From: Ustilaginoidea virens
Lineage: Eukaryota; Ascomycota; Sordariomycetes; Hypocreales; Clavicipitaceae
Assembly: GCF_000687475.1 (NCBI RefSeq)
Contig: NC_057317.1
Coordinates: 1,116,001-1,180,000, forward strand
Reading direction: 5' to 3'
DNA: 64,000 nucleotides
The translations under genes were made by a program, and so were the position numbers. Numbering within the stretch: the stretch's first letter is position 1; each line of letters starts with the position of its first letter. Shown here piece by piece: positions 47,949-59,500 of the stretch. Below the pieces are notes generated by a model. The model saw only the letters and a program-made list of their open reading frames with translations, ran no database searches and was not told the DNA's origin.

Positions 47949-49523
47949 ATGGCCGGTGTTGTCGATCCTGAGCTCGCCAACAGGACGACCGAGTCGCTCG
48001 AGAGACCTGACATGTCTGAAAACCCGCCCCGGTTCATCATTATTGGCGCGGGCTCCCGGGGTCAAGCATATGCCAGTGCCATCAGCAGGGCCTGCAATGG
48101 AGTCGTCACAGCCGTCTGCGAGCCGCTCAAGTTCAAACGCGACACTTTTGGCCGGAAACATTTGTGGGGTCACGACGGTCCGCAGGAAGGTCAGTCGTTC
48201 ACGACCTGGACCGAATTCGTCGAGTATGAGAAATCCCGGCGGCAGAGAGCGGCTGCGGGCGACAAGGAGGTTCCTCAGGGGGTGGATGGTGCCTTCGTGT
48301 GTGTGCTTGACGACATGCACAGGCAAGTCGTGGTTGCCCTGGCGGAGCTTCGTCTTCACATCATGTGCGAGAAGCCGCTTGCTACAAACATGGAAGACTG
48401 CCTGGCCATGTACAAGGCCCTCAAGCCCCTGCAAGGATCCAGCATCTTTTCCATCGGCCACGTGTTGCGATACAGCCCTCACAACTTGCTTCTGCGCAAA
48501 CTCTTGGTCGACCATCAGGTCATTGGTCATGTGAACAGCGCGGTGCACACAGAACCTGTCGGGTGGTGGCATTTCGCGCATTCCTTCGTCCGGGGGAACT
48601 GGCGCAACGACGGGACTTCGGCCCCGTCGCTGCTTACCAAGAGCTGTCACGATATTGACTTGCTTCTCTGGCTCCTCTCGGCTCCTGCCAAGGCTGGGCA
48701 AGGCGCGGCTCATTTGCCAGAGTACATCACCTCGACTGGTGGAGTGCAGTTCTTCAAGAAGAGCCGCAAGCCTGCCGCTGCCGGCGACGCGACCAACTGT
48801 TTCAAGTGTGCCCTAGGTGACTCGGGATGCAAGTTCTCGGCCAAGGACATATACATGGGCAACCGGGTCGGTCTCGGCCGCGGCAACATCAAGTGGCCCG
48901 TGGACATTGTCGTGCACGACATTGAAGACTACCAAACGAACCAGGAACGTCTCGACGCCATGGCCAAGGCCCTCAGTGAGGACTGGGACGAGTCCACGCC
49001 CAAGGACGAGGTCAGCAAGCGCCAGTGGTACGGCCGGTGTGTTTACGAAGCCGACAACAACGTGTGCGATGAGCAGTTTGTCACAATCACCTGGCCCGAG
49101 AGCGTACGACCCGCCAAACGCGTCACCTTTCACATGTCTGCCCAAACCAGAAGACAATGCGAACGGGTCAGCCAGTTTTACGGCGAGCATGGCGAGATTC
49201 ACGCCGACTCGAGAAAAATCACCGTCGAGGACTTTAGAACCGGCGAGACCAAGACATACGAGCCCACCACCACCGATCTTGGCCACGGCGGCGGCGATAC
49301 TGGCTTGGCTCAGCAGTTTGTACTGGCGTGTGACCGGGTCAAGAACCACGGCTGGGATGGCGAAAGCGCGCAAAACGAGTTTGTTGGATGTACTCTGGAA
49401 GAGGTCATTCGGAGTCACGCGCTGGTCTTTGCCGCCGAGGACGCTAGAGTGAAGAAGACGGTTATTGACTGGCAGCAATGGTGGAATGAGCACATTACCG
49501 ACACCGTCGACGCCCAGGCCTGA
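47949..49523 (+). CDS. Gfo/Idh/MocA-family NAD(P)-dependent oxidoreductase
   Basis: Single exon, 524 residues. An N-terminal Rossmann fold has the nucleotide-binding motif FIIIGAGSRGQAYASAI (about residues 29-45). The family motif CEKPLATN lies near residue 140, with HVLRYSPHN and SCHDIDLLLWLL in the substrate-side alpha/beta domain. Members oxidise or reduce sugars, inositols or similar polyols; the substrate is not evident. The ATG at 47949 gives 21 residues before a second in-frame Met (MSENPPRF), and either could be used. GC-rich, strongly codon-biased sequence suggests good expression. Confidence 0.9.
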   Translation: MAGVVDPELANRTTESLERPDMSENPPRFIIIGAGSRGQAYASAISRACNGVVTAVCEPLKFKRDTFGRKHLWGHDGPQEGQSFTTWTEFVEYEKSRRQRAAAGDKEVPQGVDGAFVCVLDDMHRQVVVALAELRLHIMCEKPLATNMEDCLAMYKALKPLQGSSIFSIGHVLRYSPHNLLLRKLLVDHQVIGHVNSAVHTEPVGWWHFAHSFVRGNWRNDGTSAPSLLTKSCHDIDLLLWLLSAPAKAGQGAAHLPEYITSTGGVQFFKKSRKPAAAGDATNCFKCALGDSGCKFSAKDIYMGNRVGLGRGNIKWPVDIVVHDIEDYQTNQERLDAMAKALSEDWDESTPKDEVSKRQWYGRCVYEADNNVCDEQFVTITWPESVRPAKRVTFHMSAQTRRQCERVSQFYGEHGEIHADSRKITVEDFRTGETKTYEPTTTDLGHGGGDTGLAQQFVLACDRVKNHGWDGESAQNEFVGCTLEEVIRSHALVFAAEDARVKKTVIDWQQWWNEHITDTVDAQA

Positions 49524-50300
49524 CGACGACAACTGTCGAAATCGAAGCAGGGTAGGCGAATCACAACAGAGCACAGGCATGCCTGCAAAGCTTGAGACCA
49601 AACGCGCTGGAATTCCATTTGGGATTTTTTTTTATCCGCCCATGGTACGAATGAGTCTCCCACGGGCCGAGTTCGGGGTGCTGGAGAGATGTTGCATGAA
49701 TCGCAGCAGCCGGGAACGAGTTGTGCACGCTCCTTCACCCTATCCATGGCCGCAAGCAAGTTTTCCTTCCGACTCTAGACGTTGCTTGCGTCTTCCTTTT
49801 GTGCCACGGTGCCACCCGCATAGTGTGACAAGTTGGACATGGGAGTTCCGAGTCTTGAAACCCTTTGGAGGGGAAAGAAGGGGGGGGGGGGGCGTCATGT
49901 CCGGGAGCACCCCTTGTCTCGCAAACATGCAGTCATGCAAGGCATCTGGTTCCAGGGAAGGCAAATCATGACGGGTGCACAAGCTGAATCCGTGGTTGTC
50001 CTCCCCCACCCGCCTCCCGTCTGCGCCTTTATCGGATTTGGAGGGAGTCTACGGAGTTCGTGATGCGTGAAGTTGTCGATGCGTACTATCCACGACTGAA
50101 GACTGAAATGACTTTTCCCTCCAGGGTGGCGCCGTCGCGAACCCGGCAACCCGGCGGCAGAAATTGAGACCCCATCATTACCATCTTTTTTTCTTCTTTT
50201 TTCCTTTCTTCTTCCCCCCCCCCCCCCCCCCCCCCCTTACGTGGTTTTAAGCCGGTCGTAGCTTGTTGCGCAATAACGGCATTGCACATTACTCGTTTCA
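49524..50300. other. Convergent intergenic region
   Basis: Between the 3' ends of the oxidoreductase and Nudix genes. It contains G12 near 49879-49891, TCTACGGAGTTC near 50046, and a CT tract followed by a run of about 23 C at 50214-50236. No gene seen. Confidence 0.6.
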
Positions 50301-51488
50301 TCATATTCTAGCAAACGGCAATTGCCGTTGCAGGGCTGGCTTCAATCGCCCATAGAAATTGTCCTCCTCGGGTTGTATCTGGCCCTTGCGCAAGAGAAAG
50401 TCTAACATGACAAGCCCGCTATTCGGCTTCCATTTCCTTTGCTTCAAATCGCTCTTGACCTCGTCGACAGTCTTGAGAAAGAATCCGGCTATGGACTCGG
50501 GCTCGCCGGGCTCGGGCACGAAGCCCGGGGCTACCTCGAGGTCAAAAATGAAGCGGACTCCCGGTTCCAGCTGCCCATGCTCGCTGCCAGCAATGCCATC
50601 CTTCTTGTCGAAGAAAGAGATCTGCGGACCCTGCAGGACAACTCCAACATGCTCTCCACCCTTTGTCACCCGCCCGTTTTCCATGTTGACCACCAGCCCG
50701 GCCTCTTCCGTGGCCTCCCGGCAGAGGGTTTTCAAGGGATCGTTGTTGTCGCCGGGTCCCATGGCGCCAGCCACGAGCTGGTCGAGTTTCCCCGCGTACG
50801 TGACATTTTCTGCCCGCTTGGCCACCCAGACATGGATCTTGGGCTGGCCTCCGTCATCCTTGACCGTGAACATGTTCATGTGCGTTCCGGCAGTGACGAT
50901 GCCGAAAACTCCCCGAAGAGGTGAAGGCACCTTGAGGCCAGTGAGATGCGAACCAAGACCCCTGATGGGATGATGCTCCGCGTCGCCGCTCTTGTCCCAT
51001 GCCGCAACCCACTTCATCACCCCGTCCACCTTGGAGGTGTTTGATCGGCAGAGCGTGATGAATTCCCTCTGGCAAGCCTGGAGAATGCTTTCGCCCTTTT
51101 GCCTCCTGGGTTTCAGATGGACTCTTCGCTTCTTGTCGTTTACTTCGAAGCCGACCGTGTTCCACACCATGGGCCTGACGAACTCGGGAAGCATGTATCC
51201 GACGGGATGGGCATGGTCCAAGACCCAGAATTCGTACAACGAGCCGACGTCCTGCTGGAACTTGTTGCACTGCAGTATGACTTCGTAGAAGGAAAACATC
51301 GGCGTGTAATTGAAGCTGTCCGAGGTGCCAGACGCCGGACAGCCTGCCATCAAGGCTCTCGGTGTGAAGGAGCGATACATTGATGATTGACGGACGCCGG
51401 TACCTCTTGGTGGTGGTGCAGTGGCTGATGTGTCTGCAGAGGTCAAGATGTGAATCGTGTTTTCAGCAAATATCGGTTCCGACCCCAT
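50301..51488 (-). CDS. Nudix hydrolase with N-terminal DUF4743-type domain
   Basis: Single exon, 395 residues. The N-terminal half has the features of the domain found before Nudix in thiamine-diphosphate-related hydrolases (YEVILQCNKFQQ, VGYMLPEFVRPMVW, RSNTSKVDGVMKWVAAW). The Nudix fold follows: HVWVAKRAENVTYAGKLDQLVAGAM, then a box with the core REATEEAG at 257-264. Proteins of this type (budding-yeast YJR142W, the Nudix part of fission-yeast Tnr3, plant NUDT20/24) act on oxidised or damaged thiamine diphosphate. This is a family inference, not proof. The first 60 residues are poorly conserved; Met37 (MYRSF) or Met64 could be the real start. The C-terminus is QLPFARI. Confidence 0.88.
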   Translation of the reverse strand: MGSEPIFAENTIHILTSADTSATAPPPRGTGVRQSSMYRSFTPRALMAGCPASGTSDSFNYTPMFSFYEVILQCNKFQQDVGSLYEFWVLDHAHPVGYMLPEFVRPMVWNTVGFEVNDKKRRVHLKPRRQKGESILQACQREFITLCRSNTSKVDGVMKWVAAWDKSGDAEHHPIRGLGSHLTGLKVPSPLRGVFGIVTAGTHMNMFTVKDDGGQPKIHVWVAKRAENVTYAGKLDQLVAGAMGPGDNNDPLKTLCREATEEAGLVVNMENGRVTKGGEHVGVVLQGPQISFFDKKDGIAGSEHGQLEPGVRFIFDLEVAPGFVPEPGEPESIAGFFLKTVDEVKSDLKQRKWKPNSGLVMLDFLLRKGQIQPEEDNFYGRLKPALQRQLPFARI

Positions 51489-52993
51489 TGTTTGGCAAAG
51501 CGAGGTTTTTTTTTTTTTTTTTTTTCAGTGGCAGGGGAACCCCTGTGGCAAAATCAAGTTGGTTGGTGTCTTGTCTCGGTTTGATATGAAGCTTGGCCGT
51601 GTATATACATACAGTGAGCGTGTTGGCTGGATAGGAAGTTGAGCACATCTGGCACCTGGGAAATAGCAGACAAGCCAAGGCCATAGAAAACATCTTTTTA
51701 TGCGATTCAAGTCCGACATCGCTCGATGCTCGATCGGAGCCAGCGGACTGCTAGCAAACCAGGCTTCTGTGTTTGCCTGTTCTGATGTGTGCCTTGGAGG
51801 CACATATCCGGCCCCAACATTTTGTGACCAGAAACAGGGTGACACATGCAGAAACTGACAGTCATTTGGAAGTGAGCCGAAAAAACCAAATTAAACATCT
51901 CACTACCAGGCTACTCGCATGTTGGCTGTATTCCTGCTGCGTGGTCTGAGGGTGGGAGCTCGGGTTCCAGGTTGCTGGAATAGGCTGTTCCCCCCCCCCC
52001 CCCCCTGCTGCCAGGGTGACACTTCACACTGTGCCCGCACATCGAGGTCGAGCTGCATTAGCTTTTTATGCAGCCCGCTCATCGATGGTCGACGACACCA
52101 TGTGAAGCACACATGCGCAGCCCTCTTGGCTACCCCGCCTCCAATTGGGCAGCAGACACCGCCGCTCACCGTTGCGGAGAAGACGGTGGGGAGGAGGAGA
52201 CGGGGGGGTGGGTGGCCAGGCTCGGAGCTGTAAGACCAGGAACGAACGGGTGTCGCTTCTCGTGATATTTGCGTTTTGACACACGAGATTCGGCCAAGCC
52301 CAGGTTACCTGTAATACATGATATCGTTACTCAACTGCTGCTGTGTTTTTCGCGACGCGCTCCCCCCAGCTCCCGTCACCTAGGCTCCCGGGGGCCGGGC
52401 ATGACAATCCTTCGTTCGTGAGTGGCCAGCCGCGCACCGCGGTCTGTCTGTCGAACTTCAAGAGAGCAGCAGCATTTTCGGGGCGGTGGTTATCGTTGCG
52501 CGTTGGACCGGTGTTTTTTTTTTTTTTTTTTTCCCTTTTTTTTTCCTTTTTCGGGGCGTAACCGAGGTAGGGTGCCTTGAAACAAGGAAAAATAAAAAAA
52601 ATAATTAAAATAAAGGGGGGGGGGGGGAACGAGAGGCAACAAAAAGTCCTGCAAGGATGGAGATGGGAGGATCAAAGAAAAGGCAGAATCCAAAGTTGAC
52701 CGGTACCTACCGTATAGGTTAGGTGCCGGTCCCGCCTAATCTAGCCTAATATGGCCAACGGCTATCCAGGCTACGTACCTATATACCTGTGAGCTGCGTC
52801 ATGGAGTGTCCTCGACCGTGATTGGTCGAACGGGCTGCTTCGCGAAACACAAACGCTTACCTAATACGGCCGGCGTCCTGGAATTGTCGACAACTTCAAC
52901 TTTTGGAGAATTAGCCAGGACTGAAAGCCGCCACCTCCCCCCCCCCCACCAAGCTCAGTTTCGATTGACGAGACCGCTTCCTTCCGCCGAAAA
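51489..52993. other. Divergent intergenic region, Nudix and complex I genes
   Basis: 1.5 kb without a supported gene. It carries a T20 tract at about 51508-51526 next to the Nudix start, a C14 run near 51991-52004, T-tracts at about 52513-52552 and a G12 run near 52615. Confidence 0.6.
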
Positions 52994-53703
52994 ATGTTTG
53001 CCGCAAGACAGCGAGCGGGCGTAGTCGCGCGGCGGCTGCCGAGAGCGGCGCGAGGTTACGCATCCGAGGCCCATGGTCACCACCACAAGGCCGCCGAGGT
53101 CAACGAGTCCTTTGGGGTACGCAAGAGAAGCAAGAACCTTCCCGTGAGCTGCTGTTCCGGGTTGCCTCGAGACCCGCTGACCGAGAAACCCCGTTTTCGG
53201 CCAAAACGTATAGAAAGGCTCCCTAGCGAGCGTCGCCGTGTTCTTCGGAGGCGTCCTGTTCTACCAGTTCCTCCCCAACAAAGGCGAGGATTCCGCCATC
53301 ACGAACCTTTTCAGCAAGTACATGTCGCGAAAGGAGGACTGGGAAGAGACCAACGCCCTGCATACGAGGGCTATGGAACAGGCCGGATTCGACCGCAACC
53401 TCTTTGAAAACGCCTCCCATACGCACCGATTCGTCGACCTTGCGTATCCCGAGTAGGTCTACCACGGTGCCGCGCTTATCAAAGACTGAGAGAATAATGT
53501 ATTCGAATGAATTCGCTGACCTTGAGACCCCTTAACCACCACCCCCCCCCTCCCTTCGCAACAGAGTCTTTCAATCTCATGCCCCCAGAAATATCCAAGC
53601 CGGTCACCTGGTTAACCTCGACCACGTCGTGGAACACTACAGACAGCAGCACCTCCAGGATGAGGAGAGAAAAGCAAAGAAGTTGGCAGAGAGGAAGGAT
53701 TAG
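52994..53703 (+). CDS. Mitochondrial complex I accessory subunit, NUO17.8 type
   Basis: Accessory membrane subunit of NADH:ubiquinone oxidoreductase in fungi. Exons 52994-53116, 53214-53452 and 53565-53703 give 166 residues. The N-terminus MFAARQRAGVVARRLPRAAR is a typical Arg-rich mitochondrial presequence ending near RGYASEAHGHHH. One membrane segment follows (SLASVAVFFGGVLFYQFL, about 43-60). The matrix/intermembrane part has WEETNALHTRAMEQAGFDRNL, VDLAYPE (split by intron 2) and NIQAGHLVNLDHVVEHYR, matching the Neurospora 17.8-kDa subunit pattern. The charged C-terminal helix ends KKLAERKD. Splice sites are set by frame and family blocks: donor GTACGC and acceptor TATAG, then donor GTAGGT and acceptor ACAG. 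Confidence 0.88.
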
Positions 53704-54693
53704 GGGATTGCGGGAGATAGTCTCGGAAGCTCAACATATAGAGAGGATAGTATCGTGAGCAATTGACAAGACATGCTCTCTCTTTTGAGCCCTCTCTGCC
53801 CACCGCACGACAATTATGTGATTCCAGCATCTCCGCCAGAGTTTGACGTCATGTCACGACTGCTCTCCAACCAAAACCGCAGGACTTGTGTGAAAAACCG
53901 AGAACAGCCTCATCAGTCGTACGGCAGAACCAGCGCGCTGTCCTCCCGTGTCTTCGTACCTGCCCGCTTGACCACCACGACGCTACTCCAACCAAGTCAT
54001 GCTGACACTGAGTTGAAAGCGGAAACTCGTTTGCGAAATGCAGCTTAACAGGGTAAACATGGTTCCGGCTCTTTTCTCATCCTTGACTCCATTATTCTGT
54101 ACCAATTCTGAGAGGGTTTCAGATCAATCAGATGGCGATAAGCCATTGGATTCTCGGGCCAAAGAACATTGTCGTGAGAGCATAACAGAGCAATCTAGCA
54201 TCACTTGAATGATCGCCACATAGCCATCGAATGATTTGCGGCGTGCGACTCTACTGGCACTATTCACTCATCGCCTCCGCCAGTTACAGCTTCACAATTT
54301 TACAAGCCGGAAGATTCTCAGCTCGCCAACACCGCTAATAGCACGGCCAGAACTAGTGGCCACCCCATGTGTCGAACAAGCTCCATCCTTTCACCAAAAC
54401 ACAGCCAAGACTCTGCCAGCATGTCATGTCGCCACTGCACGAGCAGGGAAATTGAGCCAAGCGAGAATGGTAGCCTCTAAAATCACGGACAATAACCTAG
54501 TACTTGAATTCAACAGCAAGCAAAACAAAGGGAAAGTGACCATGCGTCTGTGTTGTTGTACTATCATAAAGACTCGTAGTCATCACAGCAACTCTGATAG
54601 AGGCATCATTCTCTGCCAAACCCAATCCTTTTTCGCCCTTAAATGTCCGCGCGAATGCAAAAACCACCCATGACCACCACCAAAACGACCTTC
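53704..54693. other. Convergent intergenic region
   Basis: About 1 kb between the complex I subunit and the uS19 gene, both pointing into it. No gene or repeat of note seen; it must hold both 3' UTRs. Confidence 0.55.
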
Positions 54694-55524
54694 TTATTTG
54701 AGGGGAATGAAACGAGAAGAGTTGGTGGCACCGATACCGGGACGACCGTGCTTGACAGGCTTGCTGTGGAATCGTTAGCGATCGACTCGGCAAAGTGCTG
54801 GCTCTGCGTGTCCCTGGTCTATTTGCCTCTGGAAGCAAAAGTAGTGCAGACATACTATGAGATGGAGAATTCAGCAAGGTAGTGGCCAACCATCTCAGGC
54901 TTGATCTCCACCTGATTGAACTCCTTGCCGGAGTAGATACCAATAACAGATCCAATCATCTCGGGAACGACAATCATGTCCCGAAGGTGAGTCTTGACCA
55001 GGTCGGGCTTCTCGTTAGGCTTGGCTTCTTGCTTCGCCTTTCTGAGCTTCTTAATGAGGCCCATGGGTCTTCGCTTCAACCCACGGCTGATTCTGCGGCG
55101 GGCTCGGGCGTGGACAACATCGCGCAGCTGATCTGAGCTGAGATCCAGCAGGCTACGCAAAGCGATTAGCATCAGCGCATGGTCTCCCACGAGTACACAG
55201 ACGAAGATGATCATCCAGCGGGACTGTTTTCGTCTTGAAAAAAGGGCGGTGCTGCGAAAGAGGGAGGGCAGTGTGCTGCGTCTCATGCCCCAACGTACTT
55301 GTCAAGGTCGATTCCTCTGTAGGAGAACTTGCGGAAGGCTCTTCTCTTCTTGAGCTCGGCAGCCTCCTCGGCGTTCTGAGCGATAATTATTTGTCAGTCA
55401 CCATATTCACACGGCAGATTCGTACATTTCCCCACGTCCGTTTGAACACCAGCAGGAATGGTCGCGGGGAAGGAGAGGCGGGTGCCGTTGAGGTCGAAGA
55501 TGAACATACATATTCGTCAGCCAT
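54694..55524 (-). CDS. rps15: 40S ribosomal protein uS19 (S15)
   Basis: Small-subunit head protein near the decoding region. Exons 55524-55510, 55375-55299, 55152-54856 and 54763-54694 give 152 residues, the normal size. MADEY is followed by [56 protein letters not shown] and [17 protein letters not shown]. The ending [19 protein letters not shown] is the hallmark uS19 C-terminus. The first exon encodes only five residues, a common ribosomal-protein layout. All three introns have GTATG/GTACG donors and CAG or TAG acceptors. Confidence 0.96.
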
Positions 55525-57267
55525 GGTCGCGGTTGTCTTGCTTTACGGATTCGCCGATTGAAGCTGTATCGACGAGCAAGTGTTGGAAGGCGGGACGCGG
55601 TCGGTTTAGAAGGCTGTAAAACTGCTTAGGGATTGACGAGCCTACCACTCTAATTTTTGCTGATAGGGTTTCCGTGCCCTTCGCCACAAGTAGCACGTGA
55701 CTATATTAACTCGCCATGGGCCCTCGGACTGCCATGTGGGGCAGGAGGCCAATCATGAAGTTGTCACCTCGCATTTCAGGCCAACAATTTCTGGACACCG
55801 TACTCCACAGAGCTGCCTTATCGCACCCAAGCCATAGACACATGTCTCCAAATGAAGCCATGTTAAAATCGCGAAGTTATCTTCTGGCCACTGGACTTCA
55901 AATGGTGGTGACGGTAGGGCTGATTTCTGCCACATCTACGATTGTAATGGGCAGCATTATTTTCACATTTTTACGCCTGCTTTTCGTTTGGCGAGAAATC
56001 TCGGATGGGGCTTCGTCCGATTTCGTTGGTAGTAAGTTCGGATTGGATTGCGCCAGACGTGTGTTGCGCCAACACGACGTCTTGGATCTTGGCGAACGAG
56101 CCACGGATGAATAAACAAGCAGACATTTGACGAAGCTGAGCTGTGGTACTCCGTAGACAGGCAACAGCATACCATGTTTTCGCTCGTCAGGACGCGCTAG
56201 CGAATCTAGCCCAAAGCATTGGTGTCTTATTGATCTTGGCAGGCAGAAGTTGGCAAGCAAAGCCGGCAGATAGAGGTCCCACCGCAATCCCTTGGGGGCC
56301 GGCTGGTTTCGCACCAATCAACAGGGGTCATCTACTAGCGCGGTTACAAAGCAGGCGGGTACGGAGTACATCGCGAGGTCCTTGTCCAAGCTTGGGGTTG
56401 CTTAGCCCAAGGCAATCTTGGATTCATCTGCGTGGAATCGGGTGCAGGCAGGGCTTGTGGTTTTTTTTTTTTTCCTTCCTTTTTATTTTGCTTGAAAAGG
56501 GTGCCATTTTGAGCGGTCAGACTAGCATGATGCGCGCCGACGGCGGCGAAGCGAATTCTGATGCTTGCTCGAGCCGCTTGCTCGAGCCAACCACTGACGA
56601 AACGCCCTCATATATGATGCGGTTTGGCGCTGGGCTTGGCAGTCTCGGCGTCTTGTTCTCGCCGTCATGAGATGCTGCCAAGACTCGAAGCTCCAACGCC
56701 GGCCCAAAACGAACGATGAAGTGGCCCCCCAGCGCCTGGCCGCACGCCGAGTTCTCTACCACCGGGCCATTTGTTATATTAATTCTCGAATGTCGTCTCC
56801 GATTTCCTGGGGAAGAAAAAAAAAAAAAAGGAAAATCGTAGTCATGACACTATCAACTCTCTGCACCGCACTGGCACGGCGTTTGGCTTGAGTGTGTGGA
56901 TGGCTTCGTGACAACGTTTTCTTGGACCGACATTCGTGTGAGCTTTAAGCACCGGTCCTGGTCCTACGGCAACTAGTTGACGATTCCTCAGCCAAGCCGC
57001 GGCTCCCATCATCACCGGTCTGAGGATTCGCAAGACAGCAACTTTTTTTTTTTTTTTTTTTTCGCCTCGCCTTTTTGGGGCAATGATCCTCCCATCTACG
57101 CGCAGAGGTCTAGGCGATTCCCATTCAACGAATTCACAGGCCGCCGCAATAACAGGGAATTCTATCAAGCCAGAAGTAAGCAAGAGGGGGTTCGTCATCG
57201 ATACTGCGGCCAAGACTGGGTATCACAACCGAGGCACTGCGTTACCGTTGCCCTATCTACCCACAGA
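55525..57267. other. Divergent intergenic region between uS19 and membrane-protein genes
   Basis: 1.7 kb, no supported gene. TACTCCGTAGA at 56148-56157 and TACGGAGTAC at 56360-56369 belong to the recurrent motif family. T12 lies at about 56461-56473, A-tracts near 56815-56830, and T19 at 57044-57062. Long frames here have no family features. Confidence 0.55.
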
Positions 57268-58399
57268 ATGGCATCAGTCGACCCTGTTCCTGTCCCGTTC
57301 ACGTCACAGCCAACTGCCACTGCAACTCCTGCGTCAGCAGCATCTCGCTCAAACTCCCTACCTGCTTCTGCTACTGCCGCGCTTCCACCTTTGACAACGC
57401 CATGGAGCAGCCCTCAAAGCTGCACGTGGACCTATGTTGTCGACCAGCCGGACGAAACCGCTGCGTTGGGTGCAGTCGCCTTCTTGGATCTCGAACCCAT
57501 CCCTGGCGACAAAACCCTGTCTTGTTATCCCGGCAACATGTTCTCCCACGGCCGCACTGGGGTATTCAGTCCTGGCTCATGCCCTGACGGATGGACTACG
57601 GCGTCTCTCTTGTCAAATACAGACACGGCTTCGATTTCTGCAACAACAACAACAACAACAGCAATTTGCTGTTCATAGTAAGTCGGGAGAAATGAAGTTG
57701 TTCGGGGTTATATACCTATATAGTCTGACCTGCTCAAGTGGATATACTCTAAGCGGATCAGCATGTCGACGCTCCGTTGCCACCGCTCTTGCCGTACCAA
57801 TCACGTACAACACCACTGCCGGCACCTACAACGTCATGACCCAGTCTACCACAACGCTGTATAGCGCAGTGCTTGCTGCTAGTACCATTCAGGTCCTCTA
57901 TGGAGCGGAAGATAGGAAACAGCTAGGGATTGATATTATCCATGGACAAGATCATGTCCATTTCATGTCAACATCGACCCGTATCGGTGTTTCGGTCGGC
58001 GTTGGGACTCTTGTATTGTTGTGCTTGGGCCTATTCTATTTCGCTCTCACCAGACATCGGCGTCGTCGAGAAGGGTTGACGGAAGACCGGTTGATGCGAG
58101 ATTTGAGAAGTCTTCAGGGTCAGCATCCATCGTGGGACAAACCATGCACAAGTCGTTTGAGCATGTCAACAGCAGATGCAAGCATTCATTCCCTCCACGA
58201 GCAACACCAACCGCCGCCACCTGCCTATGACCCCAATCGGGCAGGAAGGGCGCCTGGACACGGAAACACTGATTATGCAAGGGACCGAGATGGCGAAATA
58301 CGATTACTTCGCGAACAAAAGGCCATGATACAACGACGACTCGAGGAACTGGAAATCGGCAAGGTCTCTCTAGGCGAACCGCAAGCTCGAGCGAGGTGA
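57268..58399 (+). CDS. Ser/Thr-rich single-pass membrane protein (Mid2/WSC-like architecture)
   Basis: Exons 57268-57677 and 57739-58399 give 356 residues. The outer part has a Thr/Ser/Ala/Pro-rich start, then a Cys-containing module (SCTWTYVVDQ, CYPGNMFS, FSPGSCPDGWTTA, CCSYGYTLSGSACRRS). A single membrane helix VGVGTLVLLCLGLFYFAL (about 229-246) is followed by RHRRRRE, setting an inside C-terminus. The tail is Pro-rich (PPPPAYDPNRAG) and ends in a short coiled coil (EIRLLREQKAMIQRRLEELE). No cleaved signal peptide is evident. The layout resembles fungal cell-wall stress sensors, but no named domain is certain. The intron uses branch CTGAC and acceptor CTCAAG. AACAACAAC repeats lie just before the donor. 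Confidence 0.8.
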
Positions 58400-59500
58400 C
58401 GGATTATGAACTGCGAGGAGGCGATCAATTCGCTGGCACGAAGGAGCCGCAACACTCTGTTTCTTTTCACATTCCTTTTTTATTTTTATTTTTTCCCCCT
58501 CCTTTCCCACGATGGCTCTCTCTAATGTTTTGACTTAGCGGCGTGTTTGACTGACTTGCATTGCGTGGAGATCCGAAGCGTAAGGTCGGAGAAAAGGATT
58601 CTGTTGAAGCCTGTGGTTCGAACGAGGTTGTGCATCAATACCAGTCACTACGGCGTGAGGTGGTTAAGGGTTGAACGATGGACCTCTGTCAAGGCGTAAC
58701 GTGGGATGTTGAGCAAATTTGGGGAATATTTTTTGACGGTGCTAAACATGCCTGCTGGTTTTGGTCGTACTTTTGCCAGACACTGGGATGTCTAGTACGA
58801 AGCCTTTGCCTGTCATGTTGCAAGTGTCTACGGCCCAAGTCAAGTCTACGGGCCTACGAGTAGGGAGTACCCAGTGACAGTTGAAGTTCAAGGACGGCAT
58901 TGGATGCAGCCAGGCACCACCACACATGTAGGTGCCTACCTACCTAGGTATGTCCTAAGGTAGGTGTGTACTGTAGGTTGTATGTAGCTACTGTCAATAC
59001 ATATAGGCCCCCGAACCGCGCTGGGACCCGCTGTCATTTCTGGACCCAAGCGGCGAGCTACCGGTATTTAGGAGGTATTGATTTAGGTACTTATTACTCC
59101 GTACATCTACCTGGTAACAGAAGGTACCTGGCTGAGATTGATCTAATATAAATTGATATCAACCAGGGCCTCGGAGGTGGTCAACCTTGGCGGTGAGGCG
59201 TTCAGGTGACTGGGCTTTTCGCACGTTGCCGTGTAACGTCAATAAGGCAGTCGCTGTGGCTGCTGCAGGTACTTCGGGTCGCTGTGGCTGCTCAGTGCTG
59301 CCCCTGGCTGGGAGACGACCCCGCTATGAGCCCCCTGCGCAGTGCCCACAAGAGACACGGATTGGCTTATCTCCAGGCCGGCCGGTGCTCAAAGTTGAAA
59401 GTTGAAAGTTGAAAACCATCACAACCACCTCTCCGGCCTTCTTAACTCACTTTTCTGAGGCGATTTTCGCCTTCAACCTGTTTGACGAAATCTTCCGAAG
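58400..59500. other. Intergenic, alpha-tubulin upstream region
   Basis: 1.1 kb without a supported gene. GGTAGG/CCTACC repeats lie near 58929-58968, TACTCCGTAC at 59095-59104, and three GTTGAAA units at about 59393-59413, roughly 90 bp before the tubulin start. Confidence 0.6.

Noticed and set aside
57358..57549. Minus-strand frame opposite the membrane-protein gene
   Set aside because: Shadow of the Ser/Thr/Pro-rich exon on the other strand.
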